Below are positions 36,576 through 46,879 of a DNA stretch of 64,000 nucleotides, in pieces. The position numbers and the translations under genes are program-made. Within the stretch, counting starts at the first letter, position 1, and each line of letters starts with the position of its first letter. The notes under the pieces are model-generated. The model ran no database searches. It was not told the DNA's origin and saw only the letters and a list, made by a program, of their open reading frames with translations. This stretch comes from an uncultured Pseudohongiella sp. (GTDB lineage Bacteria > Pseudomonadota > Gammaproteobacteria > Pseudomonadales > Pseudohongiellaceae): positions 602,438-666,437 of the forward strand of contig OX638341.1 of NCBI GenBank assembly GCA_951812965.1. Direction: 5' to 3'.

Positions 36576-39500
36576 TCAAGCGGCGGTCGCCGCTTTGCGT
36601 TCGGCCAATACGCGCTTGTATTCGGTCGGCATGACCTTGACGAATTCCGCCAGACTGCGCTCCCAGTTGTCCAGCACATGTCGGGCGACGGTCGAGCCGG
36701 TATACCTGGCGTGATCTTCGATCAGCGTCTTCAATTCGAGAATATCCTCGGCGGCGCTCAATGTCTCCAGGCCAAGCGTGCCCATATTGCATTGGGCGGG
36801 CAGGCGGCTTTCGGGGTCCCATACATAGGCGATGCCGCCGCTCATGCCGGCGCCCATATTGCGCCCGACCGGCCCAAGCACGACGACGCGGCCGCCGGTC
36901 ATGTATTCGCAGCCGTGATCGCCGATGCCTTCGACGACTGCATGGGCGCCGCTGTTGCGCACCGCGAAACGCTCCGCCGCCATGCCGCGGAAATAGGCTT
37001 CGCCGCCGGTGGCGCCGTACAGCACGACATTGCCGATGAGAATGTTTTCCTCCGCTCTGAAAGTGCTTTCCTTGGGCGGATAAATCACCAGTTTGCCGCC
37101 GGACAGGCCCTTGCCGACATAGTCGTTGGCGTCGCCTTCGACGGTGATGCGCACGCCCTTGACGAGCCAGGCGCCGAGACTCTGGCCGGCCGAGCCGCGC
37201 AGACGGATGTCGATGGTGTCCTCGGGCAGCATTTTTTCCTGCCAGCGCCGCGCTATCTCGTTCGACAACATGGTGCCGACCACGCGGTTGACGTTCTTCA
37301 CCTCGCGTTCGATCCGCACTTTTTCGCCGCGTTCGAGCGCCGGCGCCGCGAGTTCGATCAGTTCGATGTCGAGAGCCTTTTCCAGGCCGTGGTCCTGTTC
37401 CCGGTTGCAATAGACATCGGTGTCCTCGAACAGGATCTGCGCCGGTTCGAGCATGGCGCTCAGATCGAGTCCGCTGGCCTTCCAGTGGCTGATCGCGTCA
37501 TCGGTTTGCAGCAGGTCGACCCGGCCGATCATCTCGTTGACCGTACGCAGGCCGAGCTGCGCCATGATGCCGCGCAATTCCTCGGCCACCATGAACATGT
37601 AATTGACCACGTGCTCGGGCTTGCCGCGGAACTTGCGGCGCAGTTCCGGGTCCTGGGTGGCGATTCCCACCGGGCAGGTATTCATGTGGCATTTGCGCAT
37701 CATGATGCAGCCCAGGGTGATCAGCGGCGCGGTGGAAAAGCCGAATTCCTCCGCGCCGAGCAGGGCGGCGACAGCCACGTCGCGGCCGGTCTTGAGTTGA
37801 CCGTCGGTCTGCAACACGACCCGCGAGCGCAGATTGTTCATCACCAGGGTCTGGTGGGTTTCCGCCACGCCGAGTTCCCAGGGCAGGCCGGCATGCTTGA
37901 TCGAGGTCAACGGCGAAGCCCCGGTGCCGCCGTCGTGGCCGGCTATCACGAGATGGTCGGTCTTGGCCTTGGTCACGCCGGCGGCGATCGTGCCGACGCC
38001 GATTTCTGAAACCAGCTTGACGCTGATGCGCGCCCGGCGGTTGGAGTTTTTGAGATCGTGGATGAGTTGGGCGATATCCTCGATCGAATAAATGTCGTGG
38101 TGCGGCGGCGGGCTGATCAATCCCACGCCCGGCGTCGAATGACGTATGCGAGCGATGTTCTCGTCGACTTTGCGGCCGGGCAATTCACCGCCTTCGCCGG
38201 GCTTGGCGCCCTGGGCGATCTTGATCTGCAACTCGTCGGAGTTGGCCAGGTACCACATGGTCACGCCGAAGCGGCCCGAAGCGACCTGCTTGATCGCCGA
38301 ACGGCTCGAATCGCCGCTCGGCATCGGTTCGAACCGAGCCGGATCCTCGCCGCCTTCGCCGGTATTCGACTTGCCGCCGATGCGATTCATGGCGACGGCC
38401 AGGGCCTGATGGCTCTCGTCGGATATTGAGCCGAAGCTCATTGCCCCGGTGGCGAAGCGCCTGACGATCTCCTTCGCGGGCTCGACTTCATCGAGCGGAA
38501 TCGGCTCATTCACATCCGTGCGGAATTGCAGCAGGCCGCGCAAGGTCGCGCGCTTGGCCGCTTCTTCGTTGGCGAAGCGGGCAAAGGTGCGGTAAGCCTC
38601 GGCATTGTTGCCGCGGGCGGCGATCTGCAAATTGAAGATCGTGTCGGGATTCCACATGTGGGTTTCGCCGCCGCTGCGCCAATGGAAATCGCCGGGATTG
38701 CTCAATACGGGCAGGCGCTCGCTTTCGCGCAGCGGAAAACCGATTCGATGGCGCCGTAGCAGTTCGGTTTCCAGCACGTCAAAATTGACGCCTTGTACGC
38801 GGCTTGCCGTGCCGGTAAAGCAACGCTCTATGATTTCGTCCGCCAGCCCCACCGCTTCGAAGATCTGCGCGCCCTTGTAGGACTGCAAGGTGGAGATGCC
38901 CATTTTTGCCATGACCTTGAGCATGCCCTTGGCCACGCCTTTCCTGTAGGCGGCCACGATCGAGGCCTCATCGCGATAGCCGTCCCCGAGCAGGCCGTCG
39001 CCGTTGGCCTTCCACAAGGCTTCGAAAGCCACGTAGGGATTGACTGCGTCGGCGCCATAGCCGGTCAGCAGGCAATGATGATGCACTTCCCGGGCTTCGC
39101 CGGTCTCGATGATTATGCCGATCTGGGTGCGCTGCTGATTGCGCACGAGATGATGATGCACCGCGCCGCAGGCGAGCAGGGCGCTCACGGGCACGCGGTC
39201 GCGGGAGATCGCCCGGTCGGACAGGATAATAAAGGAGTAGCCGTCGTGTATGGCGCCCGAAGCCTCGTTGCAGATGCGCTGCAGCGCTTGCTGGAATGAG
39301 TATTCAGATCCAGGGCCGGCATGACCGTCGAATGTGATGTCGATGACCCGGCTGCGCATGCCGCGATAGTCCATGTCGCGGATTTCCGCGAGTTGGGAAT
39401 TGGACAGGATCGGATGATCGAGGCTCAGCCGGTGCGCGTGCTGCTGCGTGGTTTCGAGCAGATTGCCCTCCGGGCCGATGAAACAGCGCAAGGACATCAC

Positions 39501-41165
39501 CACTTCCTCGCGAATCGAGTCGATTGCCGGGTTGGTGACCTGGGCGAACAACTGCTTGAAATAGTCGTAGATCATGCGCGGCTTGTCCGAAAGGCAGGCC
39601 AGGGCGGTGTCGTTGCCCATGGAACCGAGCGGGTCGCGCGCCTCGGTCACCAGCGGCAACAGCATGAACTGGATGGTTTCGCTGGTATAGCCGAAGGCCT
39701 GCATGCGCGGCAGCAGGTCTTCGCCTTCGAGCGCGCCCTCCAGCAAATGCGCCGCGCTGTCTTTATTCAGGTCACGGGCAAAATCCTCGAGTACGACTTT
39801 TTCGGCGGCAAGCCATTCGCCGTAAGGCCGCCGGCCGCAGATGTCGCTTTTCACTTCCTCGTCCGGAATCAGCCGGCCCTGTTCGAAATCGAGCAGGAAG
39901 ATCCGGCCCGGCTGCAGGCGTCCCTTTGACCGTACATTGGCAGGGTCCACCGGCAATACGCCGACTTCAGAAGCCATGATGCACTTGTCGTCGTGGGTGA
40001 TGTAATAGCGACTCGGCCGCAGGCCGTTGCGGTCGAGCACGGCGCCGATATAGTGGCCGTCGGAAAAGACGATCGAAGCCGGGCCGTCCCAGGGCTCCAT
40101 CAGCGCGGAATGGTATTCGTAGAAATCCTTGCGCTTCGGTTCGATGTTGCAGTCCGACTGCCATGCTTCCGGAATCATCATCATGGTCGCTTCCGCCAGC
40201 GAGCGTCCACTGAGCAGCAGCAACTCGAGCGCGTTGTCGAATGCGCCCGAGTCGGAAACATCGTCGTCGATCACGGGAAAGACTACCGGCAGGCGGTCGC
40301 CGAAAGCCTCGCTGACCATGGTGCCCTGCCGCGCCAGCATGGCGTTGACGTTGCCGCGCAAGGTGTTGATCTCGCCGTTGTGGCTCATGAAACGGTTCGG
40401 CTGGGCGCGGTCCCAGGACGGGAAAGTATTGGTGCTGAAACGGGAATGCACCATCGCCATATGCGTGGCGAATTCAGGGTTGGTCAAGTCATTATAAAAA
40501 GGAAAGAGCTGCCCCGGCGTCAACATGCCCTTGTAGACGATGACCTTGCTCGACAGGCTGCAAGCATAGAGCAACTTGCGTTCGGTCAGCGAGGCGTCGT
40601 TGCGCAAGGCATGGGTAAAGCGCTTGCGGATTACGTACAGCGCGCGCTCGAAGGCGTTCTGTTCGAGCCCATCGGCTGCGGCAACGAAGATTTGCTCGAT
40701 GCGAGGCTGAGCGGCAAGCGCGGCGGGACCGACGTCGGCGGCTTCGGCGTCCACCGGTACGAGCCGCCATCCGACGACAGTCTGGCCTTCCGCGGCGACG
40801 ATCTCGTCGATGACCTTGCGGCAGACGGCGCGCTCTTCCTCGATACGCGGCAGGAAGACGTTACCGACGGCGAACCTGCCGTCCGGCGGCAAATCGCTGT
40901 CGAGTTCTGCGCCTGCGATCTTGCGGAAAAAACCATGGGGCAGTCCGACCAGGATGCCGGCGCCGTCGCCTGTATTCGCCTCGAAACCGCAGCCGCCCCG
41001 GTGATCCATGCGAGAATTGACATGGAAGGCGTCGAGCATGATCTGGTGGCTGGGCCGGCCCTTGATGTCCGCGACAAGGCCGACGCCGCAGGAGTCCTTC
41101 TCCTGGGCAGGATCATACAACCCTGTCTTTTCTGGAAGTCCGATGATTGCCGGCAGCTTGCTCAT
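36576..41165 (-). CDS. gltB: glutamate synthase large subunit
   Basis: 1529 residues from the ATG at 41165; the frame is open to 41270, but the start at 41165 places the nucleophile where expected. The glutaminase Cys is C26 in EKDSCGVG, exposed after removal of a short propeptide. Following parts are the class-II amidotransferase domain, the central domain, the FMN/2-oxoglutarate synthase domain with the 3Fe-4S Cys motif (C-I-M-M-R-K-C-H-M-N-T-C-P-V-G), and the C-terminal beta-helix (GXGXG-like repeats). It works with GltD. Confidence 0.96.
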   Translation of the reverse strand: MSKLPAIIGLPEKTGLYDPAQEKDSCGVGLVADIKGRPSHQIMLDAFHVNSRMDHRGGCGFEANTGDGAGILVGLPHGFFRKIAGAELDSDLPPDGRFAVGNVFLPRIEEERAVCRKVIDEIVAAEGQTVVGWRLVPVDAEAADVGPAALAAQPRIEQIFVAAADGLEQNAFERALYVIRKRFTHALRNDASLTERKLLYACSLSSKVIVYKGMLTPGQLFPFYNDLTNPEFATHMAMVHSRFSTNTFPSWDRAQPNRFMSHNGEINTLRGNVNAMLARQGTMVSEAFGDRLPVVFPVIDDDVSDSGAFDNALELLLLSGRSLAEATMMMIPEAWQSDCNIEPKRKDFYEYHSALMEPWDGPASIVFSDGHYIGAVLDRNGLRPSRYYITHDDKCIMASEVGVLPVDPANVRSKGRLQPGRIFLLDFEQGRLIPDEEVKSDICGRRPYGEWLAAEKVVLEDFARDLNKDSAAHLLEGALEGEDLLPRMQAFGYTSETIQFMLLPLVTEARDPLGSMGNDTALACLSDKPRMIYDYFKQLFAQVTNPAIDSIREEVVMSLRCFIGPEGNLLETTQQHAHRLSLDHPILSNSQLAEIRDMDYRGMRSRVIDITFDGHAGPGSEYSFQQALQRICNEASGAIHDGYSFIILSDRAISRDRVPVSALLACGAVHHHLVRNQQRTQIGIIIETGEAREVHHHCLLTGYGADAVNPYVAFEALWKANGDGLLGDGYRDEASIVAAYRKGVAKGMLKVMAKMGISTLQSYKGAQIFEAVGLADEIIERCFTGTASRVQGVNFDVLETELLRRHRIGFPLRESERLPVLSNPGDFHWRSGGETHMWNPDTIFNLQIAARGNNAEAYRTFARFANEEAAKRATLRGLLQFRTDVNEPIPLDEVEPAKEIVRRFATGAMSFGSISDESHQALAVAMNRIGGKSNTGEGGEDPARFEPMPSGDSSRSAIKQVASGRFGVTMWYLANSDELQIKIAQGAKPGEGGELPGRKVDENIARIRHSTPGVGLISPPPHHDIYSIEDIAQLIHDLKNSNRRARISVKLVSEIGVGTIAAGVTKAKTDHLVIAGHDGGTGASPLTSIKHAGLPWELGVAETHQTLVMNNLRSRVVLQTDGQLKTGRDVAVAALLGAEEFGFSTAPLITLGCIMMRKCHMNTCPVGIATQDPELRRKFRGKPEHVVNYMFMVAEELRGIMAQLGLRTVNEMIGRVDLLQTDDAISHWKASGLDLSAMLEPAQILFEDTDVYCNREQDHGLEKALDIELIELAAPALERGEKVRIEREVKNVNRVVGTMLSNEIARRWQEKMLPEDTIDIRLRGSAGQSLGAWLVKGVRITVEGDANDYVGKGLSGGKLVIYPPKESTFRAEENILIGNVVLYGATGGEAYFRGMAAERFAVRNSGAHAVVEGIGDHGCEYMTGGRVVVLGPVGRNMGAGMSGGIAYVWDPESRLPAQCNMGTLGLETLSAAEDILELKTLIEDHARYTGSTVARHVLDNWERSLAEFVKVMPTEYKRVLAERKAATAA

Positions 41166-41651
41166 GGAATATGGACCCGATCCCGAATTACTTTCATTCC
41201 CGGCGCGGATCACCTTGCCTGGGAACAGTCTTGAAACGGATCTTGATTTGTCCAGACCGGCTTCGCTCAAGAAGCGGAAAACCCGATCAAATGCTCCGGT
41301 TCCGTGCGTCCGAGAGGGCCGCTCAACATAACATCGGCGAAAAAATTGTCAAGCAGGGGTTTGGATTCGGTAGGGGCGACGCATGTGGCGCCCGTCAGTT
41401 GTTCGGTGTCGGGGCCATCCGCGGGACAGGCAATCGGTTTCCGGCACTGTTTAATTAATGTTATTGCGAGGCTGAAAACCGGGTGCTAGAAAGAACGGTT
41501 CAACCCCAAATCAACCATTCCAAAAGAGACCTTTGCTTTACGATCAATCACAAGAAAACCAACGATTTCTGTAGGCAGCCGAATCAGCAATCTTGCCTTG
41601 GCGATCCCTTCAGAGGACTCGAACATACTGAGTATCAAGAGAGGCGCAGTC
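41166..41651. other. intergenic region before TonB receptor
   Basis: About 485 bp between the divergent gltB and TonB receptor starts. It holds one decayed palindrome (TAGGGGCGACGCATGTGGCGCCC near 41371-41393) and a lower-GC stretch at 41440-41600. I see no convincing gene. A minus-strand frame reading into this stretch ends in a barrel-like tail (VSFGMVDLGLNRSF, stop at 41486) but lacks a credible start. Confidence 0.5.
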
Positions 41652-44600
41652 ATGAGGATTAGAAAACTTCCCGCAAAACGTAAGTTGATCACTAGCTGTA
41701 TATTCGCCGCACTTGCCGGAAACGGCCCTGCGGTTTTCGGGCAGGATAACGCCACCGAAATCGAAGAGGTCCTGGTCACCGGTTCGCTCATCAGAGGCAC
41801 TCCGCTCGACGCGCCGTCTCCGGTAACGGTCGTCGACCGGGCCAACATCGAACAGCAGGGCGCAGCCGGCATCTGGGACGTCATCAAGAATCTCAACATC
41901 AACCAGGGTTCGACGACGCACACCAACGGGAGTTCCGGCAACGGAATTTCCGGAGCCACGTCGAACATCAATCTTCGAAATCTCGGCACCAACTCAACCC
42001 TGACCCTGGTTAACGGAAAGCGGGTAACACCGGTTGCCGGCGTAACTCTCGACGGCAGCGAGTTCGTCGACCTGAACGCGATTCCGATCATGATGACCGA
42101 GCGCATAGAAGTGCTGACCGACGGCGGTTCGGCTCTCTATGGCTCCGATGCGGTTGCCGGTGTGGTTAACGTCATCATGCGCACCGACTTCGAAGGGCTG
42201 GAAGTGTACGGCGACGTACAGCAGATCGCCGGGGAAGGATCCACCATGGATCAGACGGCCAGTGCGATCTGGGGGTGGAGCAGCGACGATCAGGCCACTC
42301 ACCTAGTGGTTGCCGGAGAGTTCTTCGAGCGAGACGCTGTGCCCGCGGCGGCCGCTTCCAATTTCGGGCCGGATTCCATGGTGATGGAAAACAACACCCG
42401 AATCATTGCCGTGCCCAGCCTGGGATTTTCCGTAAATCCGGCATACATCAACCAGGAACTGACCGCCCTGAAGGCCTCGACGGGGAACTCGGGAATCGAG
42501 TACACGGACCCTCTCTGCGAACAAGTCGGCGCCCAGATTTCCACGCGAAACAGCCGGGACATCAACCCGGAATCGGGCTGTTGGGACGATGTGTCGCAAT
42601 ACGAGTACCTGTTGCCGGCGCAAACCCGATCTTCGGTAGTGCTTTCTTTCGATCACTCTTTCAGTGAGCAATTCAACTTCTATTCCATGCTCCAGGTTTC
42701 GGATCAGAGCACCAATCGATCCGATGACGGAACCGTCAACGTGGTCGGAATCGGTCCCTACCACCTGCCGCCCTACGGCACGACCAATCACCCGCTGGGG
42801 TCGGCGGCGCAATTGGGCGCATTCGCACATATTGCCGGAAATTCCATTCCGACCATCACCAACGCCCCCATCGACGCCGCCAACGGCGGACCCGGATCGC
42901 CCGCATTTGTCGAATACATATCCGAGTACCCCAGACCGGGCGACCGAAGTTACGAAACTACCGATTTGCGGCATGAATCGTTCCAGGGAGGCTTCGATGG
43001 CGACTTCGAATTCATGGATCGTCCAATGAGATACGACGTGTCCTACGCCTGGAGCCGAAGCGACGTTTACCGCCTGGACAGATCCTTCCAGCGAGACCGC
43101 ATGGAGTTGGCGGCAAACGGTCTGGGCGGGCCGAATTGCACGCCGAACGGCATTCCGAATTTCAATCTGGATTCGGAACTGTACTGGCAGTTGGTCGGAG
43201 CATCGGTTTTCCTGGTCGTGGCGCCTTCCTACCCGTGGATGATGCGGGAAAGCATTTCCCAGGCGCTGACCAGCAGCAATCAGGGTCAGGGCGGCTGCCA
43301 ATTCTTCAATCCGCTGCTGACCTCCGTAACCGACCCGAATTTTGCCAACAGCACAGAGTTGCTCGACTGGATGTCGCCGATAGTGCCGGTATCGGATCGC
43401 ACCAACACCCTGGGCGTCTTCGATGCGCTGGTTTCCGGAGATCTTTTTGAAATGAGCGGCGGCACGGCGGCATTCGCCCTGGGCTACCAGCATCGGGACT
43501 TTCAGCAGGTCAGCCGCTCCTACCCGCTGATCGAACCGGGCCATCCCAACGCCATCCTGTCTTACGGCGAGGGTCTGACGGAAGTCGCCGAAACCTACTA
43601 TGTCAGCAACGACAACAATTTCGGCGGCTATATCACCCGGTCATTCGACAACAGCAGGAAAGTGGACGCGCTGATGGCGGAAGTTTCGCTGCCGTTTCTT
43701 GAAAACGTGGAGTCGCAACTGGCCGTGCGCTATGAGGATTACGGCGGCTTGATCGGCGGCGAATTGAGTCCGAAAGCGGCGATCAGTTGGCGGCCGCGCG
43801 AAGACCTGCTGCTGCGGGCTTCGTATTCCCAGTCGTTCCGGGCGCCAAACATGGAATTGATCTTCGTCGGCCGGGCAAGCGCCGGACAGTCGTTCATCGA
43901 CCCCCTCGCGAGACAGGAAGTGCGCGCCGGCGTATTACCGGCAACGGTAGCCAACGGCGAGTCCGAGCGGCTGGTCAACTTCGGCATCCCGAGCCCGAAT
44001 CTCGGTAACGAAAGGGCTGACACCTACAGCGCCGGATTCATCTGGGCGCCGCTCGAGGGCAGTCTCGAAGGCGCTTCAGTGCAGATGGACTTCTGGCGCT
44101 TCGACTTCGTTGACCGGGTAGTCTCGGAGCAGCCTTCGTCCGTGGTAGAGGCCGAAGTCGCACGGTTCGATGCGGCAGTCGGCAATCCGGGGAATTACGT
44201 TACCCACGATTCCCTGGCGGACGGCGCCCCGGCTCCGTTCACTCCTTGCAACCCGGATGAGGTGGCGGCCCAGTATGGCGCCAACTCCGATGAACGTCTC
44301 AACTGCGTGGTCGACCCAAGGCTCTACATCGTTCCCAGGGTCGAGCGGAAGTTTGCCGACGCCGACCTGGTGTCGGTGGAACTCCAGTCGGTCAACGCCG
44401 GTAACATCATCAGCGATGGCGTGGATGTCCGCCTCGGCTACACCTGGGCGAACGACCTGGGTGATTTTCGCATCGGGCTGGACTACACCCATGTGCGGCA
44501 GTATGAAATTGCCGGCCTGCCAGGGTTCGACAACGGCTTCAACGGCACTGGCGTTACCGATGCCGCCGGCACCACGGGCGACGGCGGCGCCACCTTGCTG

Positions 44601-44981
44601 TCGCTGCCCGACAATCGCGGGTTCATAACCTTCAACTGGAATCGGGGCGATCACAGCTTTACCGCGATCAACCGTCATATCGGCAGTTACGACAACCTGG
44701 GATACGACGCCGTGGTTGTCGACGGCAACGACCTGATTAGATCGCTTGCCAGCCGGACCGTAGATGCGTATCAATCCCTGGACGTGCAGTATTCCTACAC
44801 TCACGACTGGGACAATCCCCGTTTCGGCTCGTCGGTATTCACCCTGGGCGTACTGGATCTGTTCGAATCGGATCTGCCCTACATCGAGAAAGGCGACGAT
44901 ACTTCGCTGGAAAATTTCGATCTGAACACATTCGATCCGCGAGGCAGACGCATCTATGCCCGCGCCCTGTTCAGATTCTAA
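41652..44981 (+). CDS. large TonB-dependent outer-membrane receptor
   Basis: 1109 residues from the ATG at 41652 (AGAGAGGCG upstream). A signal-like N-terminus (SCIFAALAGNGPAVFGQ) is followed by a TonB-box region (EIEEVLVTGS). The plug contains LIRGTPLDAPSPVTVV, INLRNLGTNSTLTLVNGKRV and YGSDAVAGVVNVI. The barrel is long, with large loops, and ends in F-R-F. This pattern is of the receptor class used by marine bacteria for peptides, oligosaccharides or other organics. Its neighbour 125 bp downstream is a secreted redoxin/copper-oxygenase fusion, suggesting a shared substrate. Confidence 0.92.
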   Translation: MRIRKLPAKRKLITSCIFAALAGNGPAVFGQDNATEIEEVLVTGSLIRGTPLDAPSPVTVVDRANIEQQGAAGIWDVIKNLNINQGSTTHTNGSSGNGISGATSNINLRNLGTNSTLTLVNGKRVTPVAGVTLDGSEFVDLNAIPIMMTERIEVLTDGGSALYGSDAVAGVVNVIMRTDFEGLEVYGDVQQIAGEGSTMDQTASAIWGWSSDDQATHLVVAGEFFERDAVPAAAASNFGPDSMVMENNTRIIAVPSLGFSVNPAYINQELTALKASTGNSGIEYTDPLCEQVGAQISTRNSRDINPESGCWDDVSQYEYLLPAQTRSSVVLSFDHSFSEQFNFYSMLQVSDQSTNRSDDGTVNVVGIGPYHLPPYGTTNHPLGSAAQLGAFAHIAGNSIPTITNAPIDAANGGPGSPAFVEYISEYPRPGDRSYETTDLRHESFQGGFDGDFEFMDRPMRYDVSYAWSRSDVYRLDRSFQRDRMELAANGLGGPNCTPNGIPNFNLDSELYWQLVGASVFLVVAPSYPWMMRESISQALTSSNQGQGGCQFFNPLLTSVTDPNFANSTELLDWMSPIVPVSDRTNTLGVFDALVSGDLFEMSGGTAAFALGYQHRDFQQVSRSYPLIEPGHPNAILSYGEGLTEVAETYYVSNDNNFGGYITRSFDNSRKVDALMAEVSLPFLENVESQLAVRYEDYGGLIGGELSPKAAISWRPREDLLLRASYSQSFRAPNMELIFVGRASAGQSFIDPLARQEVRAGVLPATVANGESERLVNFGIPSPNLGNERADTYSAGFIWAPLEGSLEGASVQMDFWRFDFVDRVVSEQPSSVVEAEVARFDAAVGNPGNYVTHDSLADGAPAPFTPCNPDEVAAQYGANSDERLNCVVDPRLYIVPRVERKFADADLVSVELQSVNAGNIISDGVDVRLGYTWANDLGDFRIGLDYTHVRQYEIAGLPGFDNGFNGTGVTDAAGTTGDGGATLLSLPDNRGFITFNWNRGDHSFTAINRHIGSYDNLGYDAVVVDGNDLIRSLASRTVDAYQSLDVQYSYTHDWDNPRFGSSVFTLGVLDLFESDLPYIEKGDDTSLENFDLNTFDPRGRRIYARALFRF

Positions 44982-45105
44982 GGATGGAATTGTGCAGAGA
45001 AGACTGAAGCCACAGGCTTGTTTAATTATCGCGGTTTCGGATGAACCACGGGTTTGGTAGGCTGGTGCTCTTACCCGGAGGCGTGATCTCCAGAGGGCTT
45101 GAACC

Positions 45106-46836
45106 ATGAAAAAAATCTTGTTGGCGGTGACGTTCCTTGTTGCTGCGCAATCCTTGTACGCTCAGGAGCGAGTCGGCGATTTCGCCTTGCTCGACCAGAA
45201 CGGCGACTTCCATCAAATGGGGCGCTACAACTACCAGGATGCGGTTGTGCTGCTGACCCAGGGGGCCGATTGCAGTTCGTTTGCCGCCACGCTGGCGCAA
45301 TACAGCGTAGTCGACAACAAATACTCCGGCAGCGGCTTCGAATTCATGATGATCAACGTCACCGGCGACCGGGATCGCGAGAGCGTGCTCCGGCAGGCAA
45401 CGCAATACGGTACGGATCTGCCGCTGCTGATGGATGAGAGCCAGGTCGTTTCCCATGCGTTGGGAGTGACTGGCGTCGGCGAAGCGGTGGTGCTGGATCC
45501 GGAACGTTTCGAAGTACTGTATCGTGGCTCCGTGCGGGGGCTGGATCCGGCATTGCGCGAGATTTCCCAGGGCATGGACGTGAGTGGCGCAGCAACGGAA
45601 ATCAATGGCTGTGAAGTAGATTTCTCCGCCATCGAGCAATATGACAACGGCGCTTCGGTTTCCTATAGCCGGGACATCGCCCCGATGCTGGTGGAAAATT
45701 GCTCGAACTGCCACCGCGATTTGGGTATCGCCCCATTCGCCATGGACAGCCACCTGATGATTCAGGGCTGGGCCCCGATGATCCGGGAAGTGGTGCTCAC
45801 CAAGCGCATGCCGCCGGGTCAGATCGACCCCCATATCGGCGATGTAAGAATCAATCGCAACCTGTCACCGGAACAGACCCAAAAGCTGATCAGTTGGATT
45901 GACGCCGGCGCGCGGAAGGACGCGGGGCCGGATCCCCTGGCGTCCGTCGACTGGCCGGACACCAAGTGGCCATTGGGCGAGCCCGATGTTGTCGTGAACA
46001 TCCCGCCCCAGGAAGTTCCCGCCACGGGAGTGATGGAATATATCTGGGTGGATTCGGGCTTTGCGTTCGAGCGGGATAGCTGGGTCAAGGGCGCCGACCT
46101 GATCCCGGGAGACAGAAGCGTAGTTCACCACATTCTCGCCCGAGCGGTTCCGCCGGGCATGTCCGGCCCTGAAATCGGCATTTGCCCCACTCCTTGTGAA
46201 ACCGGACAAGGATCGAGAAGTCCGGAAGAGAGAGGCATCAATCTACCCGCTTACATCCCCGGCAACAACGCGAGATTTTTCGAGGAAAATACGGGCCAGT
46301 TCGTGCCTGCCGGCTCAAGAATGGTGTTTCAGATGCACTACACCACCAATGGCAGGGCCACGACCGATAACTCGGAGTTCGGCGTCTATTTCTACGAAGC
46401 CGGCTTTACTCCAACGGAAGAATTGCAGGATGGCGGTGTGATGGCCAATGATTTCCTGATTCCCCCCAACGCGAGCGACCACGAAGTGGTCCGCGCGAGG
46501 GTGATTCCCCAGGATGCCGAAGTCATCAGTTTTTATCCGCACATGCATGTCCGCGGGAAGCGGATGAAATGGACTGCCATCTATCCGGACGGCACTCGCG
46601 AGCCTTTGTTGTCAGTGCCTAATTATGATTTCAACTGGCAGATGACCTATCACCTGGCGGAACCGAAGTTCGTTCCGGCCGGAACCACGATCCTGGTCGA
46701 AGGCGCATTCGACAATTCGCCGACCAATCCCGACAACCCGGACCCGAACGCCTCGATCACCTGGGGCGATCAGAGCTGGGAGGAAATGTTCATCGCCAAC
46801 ATGCAGATGAAGTACGTCGATTCGGGAGCGCCATAA
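45106..46836 (+). CDS. secreted redoxin/cytochrome c/copper monooxygenase fusion
   Basis: 576 residues with a signal peptide (MKKILLAVTFLVAAQSLYA). Three parts: an AhpC/TSA-like redoxin (about 20-165) without a CxxC pair; a haem c site C199-S-N-C202-H203 with further cytochrome-like sequence including an MPPG segment; and a C-terminal domain like the copper type II ascorbate-dependent monooxygenases (PHM/DBM). Copper ligands are H341-H342 (VVHHIL), H411 (MHYTT) and H479-M-H481 (PHMHVRGK). Expected activity is hydroxylation of a substrate in the periplasm, with electrons passed from the haem domain. The substrate is unknown. Directly downstream of a TonB receptor. Confidence 0.85.
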   Translation: MKKILLAVTFLVAAQSLYAQERVGDFALLDQNGDFHQMGRYNYQDAVVLLTQGADCSSFAATLAQYSVVDNKYSGSGFEFMMINVTGDRDRESVLRQATQYGTDLPLLMDESQVVSHALGVTGVGEAVVLDPERFEVLYRGSVRGLDPALREISQGMDVSGAATEINGCEVDFSAIEQYDNGASVSYSRDIAPMLVENCSNCHRDLGIAPFAMDSHLMIQGWAPMIREVVLTKRMPPGQIDPHIGDVRINRNLSPEQTQKLISWIDAGARKDAGPDPLASVDWPDTKWPLGEPDVVVNIPPQEVPATGVMEYIWVDSGFAFERDSWVKGADLIPGDRSVVHHILARAVPPGMSGPEIGICPTPCETGQGSRSPEERGINLPAYIPGNNARFFEENTGQFVPAGSRMVFQMHYTTNGRATTDNSEFGVYFYEAGFTPTEELQDGGVMANDFLIPPNASDHEVVRARVIPQDAEVISFYPHMHVRGKRMKWTAIYPDGTREPLLSVPNYDFNWQMTYHLAEPKFVPAGTTILVEGAFDNSPTNPDNPDPNASITWGDQSWEEMFIANMQMKYVDSGAP

Positions 46837-46846
46837 GCACCCTGGC

Positions 46847-46869
46847 GGGAGCCCGCGGCGCGGGCTCCC
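46847..46869. terminator. hairpin between convergent genes
   Basis: GGGAGCCCGC-GGC-GCGGGCTCCC has a perfect 10-bp stem, placed 10 bp after one stop and 10 bp before the other. It probably ends transcription from both sides, although a T-run is absent. Confidence 0.6.
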
Positions 46870-46879
46870 GGGTTCGACG

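Noticed and set aside
36516-41234. Long plus-strand frames (up to 497 and 413 residues) opposite gltB
   Set aside because: Antisense shadows of a highly conserved gene; no family resemblance.
41486-41660. Minus-strand tail ending VSFGMVDLGLNRSF, looking like an outer-membrane protein C-terminus
   Set aside because: No upstream coding sequence in the same frame that makes sense; it might be a remnant but cannot be supported.
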